Shown here piece by piece: positions 34,524 through 43,475 of a DNA stretch of 64,000 nucleotides. Positions within the stretch are counted from its first letter, which is position 1; the number at the start of each line of letters is the position of its first letter. Under the pieces are notes generated by a model. It had not been told where the DNA came from and did no database searches. It saw nothing but the letters and a program-made list of their open reading frames with translations. Location: positions 4,918,001 to 4,982,000 of the forward strand of contig NZ_CP080531.1 in NCBI RefSeq assembly GCF_024746835.1, written 5' to 3'. The position numbers and the translations under genes were made by a program. Source of the DNA: Mesorhizobium sp. AR02 (lineage in GTDB: Bacteria > Pseudomonadota > Alphaproteobacteria > Rhizobiales > Rhizobiaceae).

Positions 34524-35750
34524 TCAGACCGCTCCCCATCCCGCAAAGCGGTTGGGGCGCAGCCATTCCTGTGTTGGATTGCCGTCGCCGGAAAGTACGG
34601 CGTCGACCAGCCAGCGCGCCGTGGCGGGCGCCGCATGCATGCCGATCGAACCCATGCCGCCATGCAGGAACAACCCCTCGACGGCGGTCCTGCCGGCGAC
34701 CGGCAGACCGTCGGACAGCATGGGGCGGTTGCCGGGATAGACGTTCTTGACCTGCGGCGAGCCGAGGCCGGGCAGCATGCGCAGCGTGCGGCTGGCGATG
34801 CGGCTTGCCATGTCGGTGTTGCGGACGAGATCGCGAAAGGCGGGCTGGACGGAGGCGCCGAGCCTGGCATCGCCGCCGCGCATCGGGTTGAGGCAGATGG
34901 CCTCCACCGCCGGCCGGTCGTCGCGCTGGGCGGCGACATCGGCAAGGCCGTCGAGCCGCATGCGCCGGCCGAGCTCCTCCTGATCCGGCCAGGTCAGTTC
35001 CTCGATGATCCAGGGCAGGTCGAAGTCGAGTTTTCCTAACTGGATCAGCCAGCCGCGGCCGGCGGTGAAGGGCAGGCCGGGAAGCGGCCCGTCGCCGACG
35101 GTGCGCCGTAAAAGCTCCGACATCCACAGTCCGTTGGCGATGAAGACGAGATCGGCGGGAATGATGCCCTGGTCGGTCAGCACACCCTGGACCTTGCCGC
35201 CTTTGGCGAAGATCTGGGCGACGCGCAGGCCGGTGCGGATCGCAGCCCCGGCCTCGCGGGCGGCATGGGCGAAGGCGTGTGTCGCGCCCATCGGTTCCAG
35301 CGTCCAGGCGCGGCCAACGGAATAGCCGCCCGCCACTTTGAAGCCGATGCGCGGATGGTCGCGCGCCAGCTCCTTGCCCGCGATCTTCTCCATCGACACG
35401 CCGGCTGCCCGATAGCGGTCCGCGACGGTGGCAGCCGCCTCGAAACTGGCGTCGTCCTCGGAAATCAGCAGATGCGCGATGGCGGCGAATTCGAAGGGAA
35501 CGGGTCCGTCGGCGAGCTCCGAATAGACCGCGACGCTGGCGTCCAGCAGTTCGACCACTTCTTTCTGCGGGCCGCTGAGCAAGGTGCCGGTGTTCCGCCC
35601 CGAGGATTCCGCAGCGATCATGCTCTGCTCGAGGATGGTCGTTTTGAGACCGCTGCGGGCCAGTTCATGGGCGAGCGTACAGCCGGCAATGCCGCCGCCG
35701 ATGACCAAGGCATCCCTTGGTGCCTTGCCGGGATTTGAGACGAAGGACAT
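34524..35750 (-). CDS. FAD-dependent amino-acid/amine oxidoreductase (DAO family)
   Basis: A 408-residue D-amino-acid-oxidase-fold enzyme. The start at 35750 (MSFVSNPGK) follows GGAAGG; the longer frame is not supported. The FAD motif DALVIGGGIAGCTLAHELAR is followed by TTILEQSMIAAESSGRNTGT and the DAO C-terminus VYPGNRPMLSDGLPVAGRT with GLFLHGGMGSIGMHAAPATA. It probably oxidises an amine, amino acid or N-methyl compound. It is convergent with the interrupted ATPase gene (13 bases between stops) and lies downstream of a CoA-transferase gene. A GntR-like operator is in front. Confidence 0.87.
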   Translation of the reverse strand: MSFVSNPGKAPRDALVIGGGIAGCTLAHELARSGLKTTILEQSMIAAESSGRNTGTLLSGPQKEVVELLDASVAVYSELADGPVPFEFAAIAHLLISEDDASFEAAATVADRYRAAGVSMEKIAGKELARDHPRIGFKVAGGYSVGRAWTLEPMGATHAFAHAAREAGAAIRTGLRVAQIFAKGGKVQGVLTDQGIIPADLVFIANGLWMSELLRRTVGDGPLPGLPFTAGRGWLIQLGKLDFDLPWIIEELTWPDQEELGRRMRLDGLADVAAQRDDRPAVEAICLNPMRGGDARLGASVQPAFRDLVRNTDMASRIASRTLRMLPGLGSPQVKNVYPGNRPMLSDGLPVAGRTAVEGLFLHGGMGSIGMHAAPATARWLVDAVLSGDGNPTQEWLRPNRFAGWGAV

Positions 35751-35774
35751 GGCCGTAACCTTCCGATGAATCTT

Positions 35775-35791
35775 GTATACTCGTATACGAG
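35775..35791. promoter_or_regulatory. GTATAC palindrome, candidate GntR-type operator
   Basis: GTATACTC-GTATACGAG contains the perfect 12-base palindrome CTCGTATACGAG (35780-35791), preceded by another GTATAC in phase (35775-35780). The site is 25-40 bases upstream of the FAD oxidoreductase start. ATAC/GTAT palindromes are usual operators of FadR-type GntR regulators. None is encoded nearby. The rest of the 198-base gap to the CoA-transferase stop shows nothing recognisable. Confidence 0.5.
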
Positions 35792-35948
35792 ATTGTGAGG
35801 TGACTTTCAAGCGATCCCGCCCGTGGCGCATCGCGCGGGTGCCGCCACGATGCCAGCGGCTCGGTCCGATGCGGGTGCAAGCCGGTATCGGCCGTTCCCG
35901 GCAGCCGGAAGTGCGAGGGCGACCTCGGAAGTGGAAAGATGATCGATT

Positions 35949-37046
35949 TCAACGGCTTTTGGATGGATCCGCCAGCTCGGCGCGAATCTCCGCGCCATGT
36001 TCGTTGCGCGCCGGACTTTTCGCCGGCGTCTTTTGCGCCCAGCCGGAAAAACGCGGAGCAGCGGCGGCCTGCAAGATGCCGTCCATCGTCAGCCACGAGC
36101 CGCGCGCGGCCATGTGTGGATGCAGTGCCGCCTCCCATGGATTGAGCACGGGGGAGGCGCAAGCGTCCGAGCCCTCGAACAGGCTGGTCCACTCGCCGCG
36201 GGTTTTTGCGGCAAAGATCGCCGCCAGCCGGCTGCCGAGCTGCGGCCAGAGATTGCGATCGAACTGGTTGGCGAATTGCGGATCGGCGGCGAGTCCCAAC
36301 CTTTCGAGGAACAGTGCGTAGAATTTCGGCTCGATGCACTGGACGCTGATGAAGCCGTCATCCGATGTACGGTAGACGCGGCACCAATGCGGCCCGTCGA
36401 GAAGGCTGGTGCCCCGCTCGGCGGCAAGCCCGTCGAGTTGGCCAAGCGCCATCAACAGATTCATCATGTGGGCCGAGCCGTCGACAATCGCCGCGTCGAC
36501 CACGGTGCCTTCACCGCTTGCGCGCGCGTTGATGATGCCGGCGAGCATGCCGATCACCAGATAGAGCGCGCCGCCGCCTATGTCACCGACCAGCGTCGGC
36601 GGCGCCATGGGTGGCTCGCCCGGCAAGGAGGCGTACCAGAGCGCGCCCGACACGCCGATATAGTTCATGTCGTGGCCGGCGGTGCGGGCCAGCGGTCCGT
36701 CCTGGCCCCAGCCGGTCATGCGGCCATAGACCAGCCGAGGGTTGGCCGCCAGGCAGGCATCCGGGCCGAGGCCGAGTCGCTCCATGACGCCGGGCCGGAA
36801 TCCCTCGATCAGGCCATCGGCGGTGGCGACGAGGCGCATCAGCAGTGCGACGTCCTCGGCATCGCTGAGGTCGAGCGCGATGGAACGCTTGCCGCGATCG
36901 AGCAGCGAGCGTTCGGGCAGGCCCGGCACGGGCGCCTGCTTGCGATGGACGACGATGATTTCGGCGCCGAGATCGGCGAGCAGCATGCCGGCGAAGGGCG
37001 CCGGCCCGAGCGCCTCGATCTCGATGATTCGCGTCCCCTTCAGCAT
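35949..37046 (-). CDS. Class III CoA-transferase / alpha-methylacyl-CoA racemase family protein (CaiB/BaiF)
   Basis: A 365-residue CaiB-family protein. The start at 37046 (MLKGTRIIEIEALGPAPFAG) follows GGAGGG; the very long upstream extension is antisense to the LLM gene. Motifs are LLADLGAEIIVVHR, the Asp-bearing segment TAGHDMNYIGVSGALW (catalytic region) and GWGQDGPLARTAGHD. GGGALYLVIGMLAGIINARA is typical of racemase-type members. AMACR-like proteins epimerise 2-methylacyl-CoA, while others transfer CoA. The sequence feel is nearer AMACR. It is divergent from the LLM flavoprotein gene across a 105-base gap. Confidence 0.9.
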   Translation of the reverse strand: MLKGTRIIEIEALGPAPFAGMLLADLGAEIIVVHRKQAPVPGLPERSLLDRGKRSIALDLSDAEDVALLMRLVATADGLIEGFRPGVMERLGLGPDACLAANPRLVYGRMTGWGQDGPLARTAGHDMNYIGVSGALWYASLPGEPPMAPPTLVGDIGGGALYLVIGMLAGIINARASGEGTVVDAAIVDGSAHMMNLLMALGQLDGLAAERGTSLLDGPHWCRVYRTSDDGFISVQCIEPKFYALFLERLGLAADPQFANQFDRNLWPQLGSRLAAIFAAKTRGEWTSLFEGSDACASPVLNPWEAALHPHMAARGSWLTMDGILQAAAAPRFSGWAQKTPAKSPARNEHGAEIRAELADPSKSR

Positions 37047-37151
37047 TCCACCCTCCACGGCGTTTAGCCCCAGAGTATGGCGCGAGGTGACGGTGTGTAA
37101 CCCCGCTGTTTTGGCATTGAAGCACGTGCCGCCCGCATATACTTCAGGGCC

Positions 37152-38174
37152 ATGAAAAAAATCGGTTTCCTCTCGTTCGGGCACTGGACGCCCTCGTCGC
37201 AATCGCAAGTGCGTTCGGCTTCCGACGCGCTGCTGCAGTCCATCGATCTCGCCGTCGCGGCTGAGCAATTGGGCGCCGACGGCGCCTATTTCCGCGTGCA
37301 CCATTTTGCCCGCCAGCTCGCCTCGCCATTCCCGCTGCTGGCGGCCGTCGGCGCCAAGACCAGCCGCATCGAGATCGGCACGGCGGTCATCGACATGCGC
37401 TATGAGAATCCGCTCTACATGGCCGAGGATGCGGGTGCCGCCGACATCATCGCCGGCGGCCGGCTGCAGCTTGGCATCAGCCGCGGCTCGCCCGAACAGG
37501 TGATCGATGGCTGGCGTTATTTCGGCTACCAGCCGCAGGAAGGCAAAAGCGACGCCGATATGGCGCGGCACCACGCCGAGGTTTTTCTCGACACGCTGCG
37601 CGGCGAGGGCTTTGCCCAGCCCAATCCGCGGCCGATGTTCCCCAACCCGCCCGGCCTGCTCAGGCTCGAGCCGCATTCGGAAGGCCTGCGGGAGCGCATC
37701 TGGTGGGGCGCGGCCACCAACGCCACCTCGGAATGGGCGGCCAAGCTCGGCATGAATTTGCAGAGCTCGACGCTCAAATTCGACGAGAGCGGCAAGCCTT
37801 TCCATATCCAGCAGGCCGAACAGATCCGGATCTATCGCGAGGCCTGGAAGGCGGCCGGGCACGAGCGCGAGCCGCGCGTTTCGGTCAGCCGCAGCATCTT
37901 CGCGCTGGTCGACGACCGCGACCGCGCCTATTTCGGCCGTGGCAATGAGAGCCGCGACCAGATTGGCTTCATTGAGGAAAATACCAGGGCGATCTTCGGC
38001 CGCAGCTACGCCGCCGAGCCGGACGTGCTGATCAAGGAATTGGTGCAGGACGAGGCGATCGCCGAGGCCGACACGCTGCTGCTCACCGTGCCCAACCAGC
38101 TCGGCGTCGACTACAACGCCCATGTCATCGAGGCGATCCTAACCCATGTCGCGCCGGCGCTAGGCTGGCGCTGA
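37152..38174 (+). CDS. LLM-class flavin-dependent oxidoreductase (luciferase-like)
   Basis: A 340-residue bacterial-luciferase-fold protein using reduced FMN or F420. It begins KKIGFLSFGHWTPSSQSQVR, then AAEQLGADGAYFRVHHFARQ, IEIGTAVIDMRYENPLYMAE and the flavin-site segment GGRLQLGISRGSPEQVIDGW. Such enzymes perform monooxygenation of diverse substrates. The substrate here is unknown. It is followed 53 bases later by a ThuA-like gene, perhaps in one transcript. Confidence 0.88.
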   Translation: MKKIGFLSFGHWTPSSQSQVRSASDALLQSIDLAVAAEQLGADGAYFRVHHFARQLASPFPLLAAVGAKTSRIEIGTAVIDMRYENPLYMAEDAGAADIIAGGRLQLGISRGSPEQVIDGWRYFGYQPQEGKSDADMARHHAEVFLDTLRGEGFAQPNPRPMFPNPPGLLRLEPHSEGLRERIWWGAATNATSEWAAKLGMNLQSSTLKFDESGKPFHIQQAEQIRIYREAWKAAGHEREPRVSVSRSIFALVDDRDRAYFGRGNESRDQIGFIEENTRAIFGRSYAAEPDVLIKELVQDEAIAEADTLLLTVPNQLGVDYNAHVIEAILTHVAPALGWR

Positions 38175-38227
38175 CAGCCGCGCCGTGTAACCATCGATCG
38201 CGGCGGGCGATTCAGGAGGTTCACGGC

Positions 38228-38875
38228 ATGGCGAAGAAGGCCCTGATTGCCTGGGGCGGCTGGGAAGGCCATACGCCCGAGCGCAGCGCCGATATCATCC
38301 GCGCGCTACTTCAGCGCAACGGGTTTGATGTCACGCTGGGCGAGGGCACGGCGATGCTCGCCGATCCGGAATTGCTGTCCTTCGATCTCATCGTGCCTGT
38401 CATCACGATGTCGACGATCGAGAAGGCCGAGCTGCAGAACCTGACGCGTGCAGTTCGCGAGGGAACAGGCCTCGGCGGTTTTCACGGCACGATGGGCGAC
38501 AGTTTTCGCAACGAGCCCGACTATCAGTTCATGACCGGCGGCCAATGGGTCGCGCACCCCGGCAACATCATCGACTATCGTGTGGTTATCACACAACCGG
38601 ACGATCCGATTACCAGTGGCATCAGTGATTTCGCCTACCGGTCGGAGCAGTATTACATGCATGTCGATCCGAGCAATGAGGTGCTGGCGACAACGACTTT
38701 CAGCGATGCGCATTTCCCCGGGATCGGTGGCGTTGTCATGCCGGTCGTCTGGAAGCGCCGGTATGGTTCGGGGAAGGTTTTTTACAGTTCGCTTGGGCAC
38801 ACAGCGGATGAGTTTGCGGTGCCGGAGATGGCGTTGATTGTGAAGCGCGGGTTGCTTTGGGCGGCGCGGGGGTAG
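38228..38875 (+). CDS. ThuA-domain protein
   Basis: A 215-residue ThuA-like protein of the class I glutamine-amidotransferase-like fold. It has KKALIAWGGWEGHTPERSAD at the start, LSFDLIVPVITMSTIEKAEL, GTGLGGFHGTMGDSFRNEPD, and the ThuA signature end PVVWKRRYGSGKVFYSSLGH. ThuA of Sinorhizobium is needed for trehalose/maltitol (3-keto-disaccharide) use. Many paralogues accompany Gfo/Idh dehydrogenases. Here the nearest sugar dehydrogenases are 3 kb away, so the role is open. AGGAGGTTCACGGC precedes the ATG. Confidence 0.9.
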   Translation: MAKKALIAWGGWEGHTPERSADIIRALLQRNGFDVTLGEGTAMLADPELLSFDLIVPVITMSTIEKAELQNLTRAVREGTGLGGFHGTMGDSFRNEPDYQFMTGGQWVAHPGNIIDYRVVITQPDDPITSGISDFAYRSEQYYMHVDPSNEVLATTTFSDAHFPGIGGVVMPVVWKRRYGSGKVFYSSLGHTADEFAVPEMALIVKRGLLWAARG

Positions 38876-38937
38876 CAGCAAGCGCGTTTTCGTGAAAATC
38901 TGGGCCGAATTCGCTGGGACATCTACGGAGATATCCA

Positions 38938-39282
38938 ATGAATAATTTCAGCTGGTCCGCATCCGAGAAGAAGCTCGCGCACCATGCCTTCGATACGGCT
39001 CTTGAGGCGGCCCTGGCAAAGACGATTGCCGACTTCAAAAGCAAGGCCAGTGCGGTGACGCAGCCCTCCGACATGTGGGAGCTGGAAGACTATTTGCGTG
39101 AACAGCGGCAGGAAATCGATCGGACGTTCGACTATCGCTATTCCCAGCTTCTCTACGTCTTTGCGCAGCTCATTCGAGCAGGTTATCTCGATGAAAAGCT
39201 GCTCGCCGGTCTGTCCCAGGACAAATTGGACGTCATTCGGCGGGACCTTGCCTTTGTGGCGAGACGCTCGGCCAGCGGATGA
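38938..39282 (+). CDS. FRP-like protein (homologue of cyanobacterial fluorescence recovery protein)
   Basis: A 114-residue all-helical protein that I align with cyanobacterial FRP. Shared positions include FSWSASEKKLAHHAF at the N-terminus (WSxxE...A...F), DMWELEDYLREQRQEID (DLW-L-DFL---R-EID), FDYRYSQLLYVFAQLI (YDxRxS...VFAQL) and LSQDKLDVI (DK..I). FRP dimers switch off photoprotective orange carotenoid protein in cyanobacteria. FRP-like genes exist in non-photosynthetic bacteria with unknown function. No OCP gene is present here. It follows ThuA by 62 bases behind CGGAGATATCC and ends near a hairpin. Confidence 0.7.
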   Translation: MNNFSWSASEKKLAHHAFDTALEAALAKTIADFKSKASAVTQPSDMWELEDYLREQRQEIDRTFDYRYSQLLYVFAQLIRAGYLDEKLLAGLSQDKLDVIRRDLAFVARRSASG

Positions 39283-39328
39283 CGACAGAGGGAGCGGCGC
39301 TGCCAATTGTCGCCAGATCCCAACACCT

Positions 39329-39387
39329 TCGTCATCCTAGGGTCTGCGCCGCGTCGCTTCGCTCCTTGCTTCGCCCTAGGATGACGA
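39329..39387. terminator. Inverted repeat between convergent genes, probable bidirectional terminator
   Basis: Perfect 14-base arms TCGTCATCCTAGGG / CCCTAGGATGACGA enclose a 31-base spacer rich in CGCTTCGCTCC. They lie between the FRP-like stop and the leftward amidase stop. The CATCCTAGGG/CCTAGGATG stem is a dispersed intergenic element in rhizobial genomes as I recall it. It is suitable for stopping both transcripts, though no T-run follows. Confidence 0.65.
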
Positions 39388-39407
39388 GAAAGGGGAGGCC
39401 GCAACCC

Positions 39408-41432
39408 TCACCCAATCCCACCGGTTACCAGATAGACGCCGGCGCTAGGCCCATCTTGCAGCCGCACAATAGCCGTCACGATCGAGCCATACGAGCCGCG
39501 CCAGACGCTGTGGAAGCGATGATGCTCGGCGGCTGGAACGAGCGCTCGGCCGGTGAAGCGCGTGCCGCTTCGCTGCATCGCCACCGCCTCTCCGTTGACA
39601 TGCACATTGACGCTAGCGTTCTCAGCCTCTGCGTCGCCGGGCAGGTCGAGCGTGATGGTGATTTCCTCCTGATCTCCGGAAGTCCGCGTCTCGGCGGCAA
39701 GCACGATTGCCAGCGGTGGCACCGTGCTGCTGCCGCCACGACCGGGCCGCCTCGAAAACACATCATCCTCCAGTTCCGGCGTGCGCGGCGGGCTGGTGCG
39801 GCGCTGCGTGGCGCGTTCGTAGTCGCCGGCCATGCGCAGCAGCCTTTCGTCGTCATAGGCCTTGCCGGCGAAGGTGAGGCCGACCGGCATGCCGATGTCG
39901 GCCATGGTGCCCATCGGCACGGTCACAGTCGGAATGCCGAAATGGCGCCAGACCAGGTTGCCGTTGGCGACCCAGGTGCCGTTGCGCCAGGCAAGGTCGG
40001 CGGAGGCCTCGTTGATGTCGGCATCGGCCGGACCGACATCGGCGGCGGCGGGCAGCACCACGGCGTCGATGCCTTTTGCGTCCAGCCACTCCTCGAAATC
40101 GATCCGCCTCGTCGCCTCCAGCCCTCTCAGGCCCCCTTCAAGCGTCGGTATGTCCCTGAAGTGTGTGACGCCGGATTTGGCCCGCTCGACATATTCCGCC
40201 AGGTCGAAGCCGCCTTCATAGCGGTCGGGCAGCGTGCCCGGCGGTTGCGGAAAGATTTTCGGACCGTCGACCGAGGCGAGATCGGGCAAGGCAGGATCGG
40301 CATTGGCGCGCAGGAAATCGTCCCAGCCCCAGATGCAGAGATCCCAGAGTTCGCGGTCGGCGAAATCCGACGGCACCAGCCCGCGCTCCACCATGCTGCG
40401 CGCGCCGGGGCGGTCGCGCTCATAGTTGAAGACGATGGGGAAATCGACCTCCACCACTTCAGCGCCCAGCCGCTTGAGATCGGCCGCCGCCTGTTCCCAC
40501 AGCGCAAGCACGGAAGCGCGGGTTTCGATCGGCCGGTCGGCCTCGCTGTCGCGGCCGATATACATGCGGGGCACGCCGAGCCGTTTGCCTTTCAACGATC
40601 CGGCAAGCGCCAGATCGGTATAGCGTTGCGGCCGCACCTCGGAATTTTTCGGCAGGGCGATCCAGGGCTGCGCGCGCCAGAAATCGCCTCGCGTTTCCGG
40701 GTCGTCGGCGACAATCGCGTCGAGCAGTTCAAGCATGTCGGGCACGCTGCGGGTGTGCGGCACCACGACATCCATGGTCGGCACCAGCGGCCAGTTGCCG
40801 CGCACGGAAATGACGCCGCGCGACGGCGTGTAGGCGACCAGCGCGTTGTTGCTGGCCGGCGCGCGGCCGGACGACCAGGTTTCCTCGCCAAGGCCGAAGG
40901 CGCAGAAGCTGGCCGCTGTCGCCGTGCCGGAGCCGTTGGACGAACCGGATGCAAAGGCTGCGGTCAGATAGTCGGCATTGTAGGGGCTTTCGGCGCGGCC
41001 ATAGACGCCGCGCTGCATGCCGCCATTGGCCATGGGCGGCATGTTGGTGAGGCCGATCAGAACCGCGCCGCCGGCGCGCAGCCGGGCGATGGTGAAGGCG
41101 TCTTCATTGGCGATGAGATGTTCGAAGGCCGGCGACCCGGCGGCGACCGTCAGGCCAGCGACCTTGTAGCTGTCCTTGGCGGTGTAGGGGATGCCGTCGA
41201 GCGGGCCGAGCGTGGCACCGGTGCGCCGCCGCTGGTCGGAAGCCGCGGCCTCCTCGAACATATCAGGATTGAGCACGGGGACGGCGTTGAGGCTGATGCC
41301 GTGGCGATCGAAATGCGCGATGCGCCGCACATACGCACCGACCAGCTCGACGCTGGTGACGAGGCCGTCGTCCAGCGCTCGGCGCAATTGCTCGATCGTC
41401 GCTTCGACGAGATGAAGGCTTGCATCGGTCAT
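39408..41432 (-). CDS. Amidase-signature-family enzyme with C-terminal extension
   Basis: A 674-residue amidase. The start at 41432 (MTDASLHLVEA) follows AGGAA. The Ser-cisSer-Lys triad is visible: Lys in DGIPYTAKDSYKVAG and the serines in FASGSSNGSGTATAA, where the usual GGSSGG appears as the variant GSSNGS. After the approximately 560-residue catalytic domain comes a beta-rich tail with IAIVLAAETRTSGDQEEITI. Amidases hydrolyse amides or carbamates. It is the last gene of the leftward CUT2 importer operon, 119 bases after the Gfo/Idh gene, so it may release a sugar or amine from the imported compound. Confidence 0.88.
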   Translation of the reverse strand: MTDASLHLVEATIEQLRRALDDGLVTSVELVGAYVRRIAHFDRHGISLNAVPVLNPDMFEEAAASDQRRRTGATLGPLDGIPYTAKDSYKVAGLTVAAGSPAFEHLIANEDAFTIARLRAGGAVLIGLTNMPPMANGGMQRGVYGRAESPYNADYLTAAFASGSSNGSGTATAASFCAFGLGEETWSSGRAPASNNALVAYTPSRGVISVRGNWPLVPTMDVVVPHTRSVPDMLELLDAIVADDPETRGDFWRAQPWIALPKNSEVRPQRYTDLALAGSLKGKRLGVPRMYIGRDSEADRPIETRASVLALWEQAAADLKRLGAEVVEVDFPIVFNYERDRPGARSMVERGLVPSDFADRELWDLCIWGWDDFLRANADPALPDLASVDGPKIFPQPPGTLPDRYEGGFDLAEYVERAKSGVTHFRDIPTLEGGLRGLEATRRIDFEEWLDAKGIDAVVLPAAADVGPADADINEASADLAWRNGTWVANGNLVWRHFGIPTVTVPMGTMADIGMPVGLTFAGKAYDDERLLRMAGDYERATQRRTSPPRTPELEDDVFSRRPGRGGSSTVPPLAIVLAAETRTSGDQEEITITLDLPGDAEAENASVNVHVNGEAVAMQRSGTRFTGRALVPAAEHHRFHSVWRGSYGSIVTAIVRLQDGPSAGVYLVTGGIG

Positions 41433-41551
41433 CACGGGTTCCTGGCGGTCGTTTCCACGCCATGGATGAGCGAGGCCGCCGGCTTCGGCAAGAGCCAATC
41501 AGTAGTCTTTGTCGGAACGTGTTGTGCCTGCCGACACCTTGCCGGCAGGGC

Positions 41552-42640
41552 TCAGGCGCCTGTGCCGCTCTCCTTCATCTTCTCGATGATCCCGGCCATC
41601 AAGTCCAGGTCGCGCCGCGAGTCGGCGAGGTCGGTCAGCGGCTTGGTGCCCTCGGCGATGTGGCGATGGAAAATCTCCAGCTCGTTGGAGAAGGCGTCGC
41701 CGTAGAGCGGCCCGAAGCTTTTCGTCACCGGGCCGAGCGGGCCGGCGTCGGTCACCTCCAGCCGGGTCGGCAGGCTGCGGATATAGGGCGTGTCGTAGAT
41801 GATGCGCACGCGCCTGGTGTTGGAGCGCACCTCGATCATGGCGTCGAACAGGCCGAGATCGTCGACCACCGCGTCGTAGAGGCAGGCGAAATGACCGTAG
41901 TCGAAGGTGACCGACGTGTTGGCGCCGCCATTGGTGCGATGCGCGGCCACCACGCCTTTGGGCTCGCCAATGAGCCCGCGCATCGCCGAGATGTGATGTG
42001 AGGAGAGTGCTGTCAGCCCACGATAGGCGCGCATCAGGTCGGCGGGGGCGTCGGCACCGACGACCTCGCGGATCAATGCGTCCCGCTCCTTGGCGCCGCG
42101 CGCCAGCAAGGCAGGGTCGATGTCCCGGGGATAAAGGACATTCTGGCTCTTCTTGAGGAAATGCCGGCCTTCCGAGATCAGGTCGAAAATGCGGACATGG
42201 GTGATATCGGCGTGGTCAGGCAATTCGCTCTTGGCCGCGAGATAGGCCGGGGCGTAGCGGCGCATATAGCCGACGAACAGGGTCTTTTGGTAGGTCGGCA
42301 TCAGCGCCAGCAGCTCGTCGATCTCGCGCACCGTCAGACAAGCGGGCTTTTCCAGCAGGATGTGCTTGTCGGCAGCAATCGCCGCATGCACGAAGCGGCT
42401 GTGGGTGTCGTCGGATGACAGCACGAAGACCACATCGATATCAGGCGAATTGATCAGCGCCTCGGCGGTGTCGAAGGCTTTTGCCGTCGCATGCTGCGAG
42501 GTGATGAGCGTCACCAGGCTTGGCGACACGTCATACACGCCCGCGATTTGCCAGCGGTCGCGCTGGTCGGCCAGAACAGGCAAATGGATCGACTGCGCGA
42601 CTTCTCCAAGACCCACAAGTCCGACACGAAGTGGTGCCAC
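41552..42640 (-). CDS. Gfo/Idh/MocA-family sugar oxidoreductase
   Basis: A 362-residue NAD(P)-dependent oxidoreductase. A GTG at 42640 preceded by AAGGGAG is preferred to the ATG at 42700. The N-terminus LRVGLVGLGEVAQSIHLPVL is the Rossmann fold, followed by HILLEKPACLTVREIDELLA with the EKP motif and a C-terminal beta-sheet domain. It is downstream of the CUT2 ATPase in the same operon, so it probably oxidises or reduces the imported monosaccharide or cyclitol. Confidence 0.87.
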   Translation of the reverse strand: MAPLRVGLVGLGEVAQSIHLPVLADQRDRWQIAGVYDVSPSLVTLITSQHATAKAFDTAEALINSPDIDVVFVLSSDDTHSRFVHAAIAADKHILLEKPACLTVREIDELLALMPTYQKTLFVGYMRRYAPAYLAAKSELPDHADITHVRIFDLISEGRHFLKKSQNVLYPRDIDPALLARGAKERDALIREVVGADAPADLMRAYRGLTALSSHHISAMRGLIGEPKGVVAAHRTNGGANTSVTFDYGHFACLYDAVVDDLGLFDAMIEVRSNTRRVRIIYDTPYIRSLPTRLEVTDAGPLGPVTKSFGPLYGDAFSNELEIFHRHIAEGTKPLTDLADSRRDLDLMAGIIEKMKESGTGA

Positions 42641-42710
42641 TCGCAAAACTCCCTTGATTTCATTCCCGGGTTGGCCCAGGCGGCCAACGGTTGATTTCAC
42701 GATTGGGCGG

Positions 42711-43475
42711 TCACGCCGCGCCGGTGACCAGCGCGACGAGCTCGTTGCCCGTGGTCTCCGAGGCGCGCACGGTCGCTGCCATCTTTCCCGCCCGCATCAC
42801 CCAGATCTGGTCGGACAGGCGGCGCACCTGATCGAAATTGTGGCTGACCAGGATGACTGAGACCAACTGTTCGCGCAGGCGCCGGATCAACGCCTCGACA
42901 TTGGCGGTCTCCTGCACGCCGAGTGCGGCGGTTGGCTCGTCCATCACCACCAGCTTGGCGCCGGAGCCGACGGCGCGGCAGATCGAGATCGCCTGCCGCT
43001 GGCCGCCCGACAGGCGGCGCACACGCTGGTTGATCGACGGCACGTTGATCGACAGGCGCGACAGCATGGCGCGCGCCTCGCGTTTCATCGCTTTGCGGTC
43101 GAGGAAAGCGAAGGGGCCGATGCGGCGCACGAGCTCGCGGTTGAGGAACAGGTTCTGCGCCACCGTCAGCTCGTCGATCAGCGCCAGGTTCTGGTGCACG
43201 GTTTCGATGCCGGCCTTGCGCGCGCCGTCCGGGTTGGAGAAGGGGTGCTCGCGGCCGTCGAAAACGATCGAGCCGGCATCCGGCACATGCACGCCGACCA
43301 GGCAGCGGATCAGCGTCGATTTGCCGGCGCCATTGTCGCCGATGACGGCTGTGACCTCGCCGCGGCGCGCCTGGAAGGCGACATTGGTGAAGGCGCGCAC
43401 GCCGCCAAAATGCTTGCTCAGGCCTTCGCAGGCGATGATCGCGTCGGAGGTGGAGGAGGGACTGACGGCGCTCAT
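42711..43475 (-). CDS. CUT2 sugar ABC transporter ATP-binding protein (single NBD, FrcA-like)
   Basis: A 254-residue ATPase with one nucleotide-binding domain, unlike the two-domain RbsA. Walker A is IGDNGAGKSTLIRCLVG, signature RRLSGGQRQAISICRAV, Walker B KLVVMDEPTAALG and H-loop VSHNFDQV. The short form resembles the fructose-type FrcA of rhizobia. Its start overlaps the permease stop by three bases (CAT/TCA), so the genes are coupled. Confidence 0.93.
   Translation of the reverse strand: MSAVSPSSTSDAIIACEGLSKHFGGVRAFTNVAFQARRGEVTAVIGDNGAGKSTLIRCLVGVHVPDAGSIVFDGREHPFSNPDGARKAGIETVHQNLALIDELTVAQNLFLNRELVRRIGPFAFLDRKAMKREARAMLSRLSINVPSINQRVRRLSGGQRQAISICRAVGSGAKLVVMDEPTAALGVQETANVEALIRRLREQLVSVILVSHNFDQVRRLSDQIWVMRAGKMAATVRASETTGNELVALVTGAA

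Noticed and set aside
37047..38123. Upstream extension of the CoA-transferase frame to 724 codons
   Set aside because: The extension is antisense to the LLM flavoprotein gene, and a good start with GGAGGG exists at 37046.
39279..41705. 808-codon rightward open frame opposite the amidase gene
   Set aside because: Antisense shadow of the amidase with the same compositional bias; the amidase motifs on the other strand are unambiguous.
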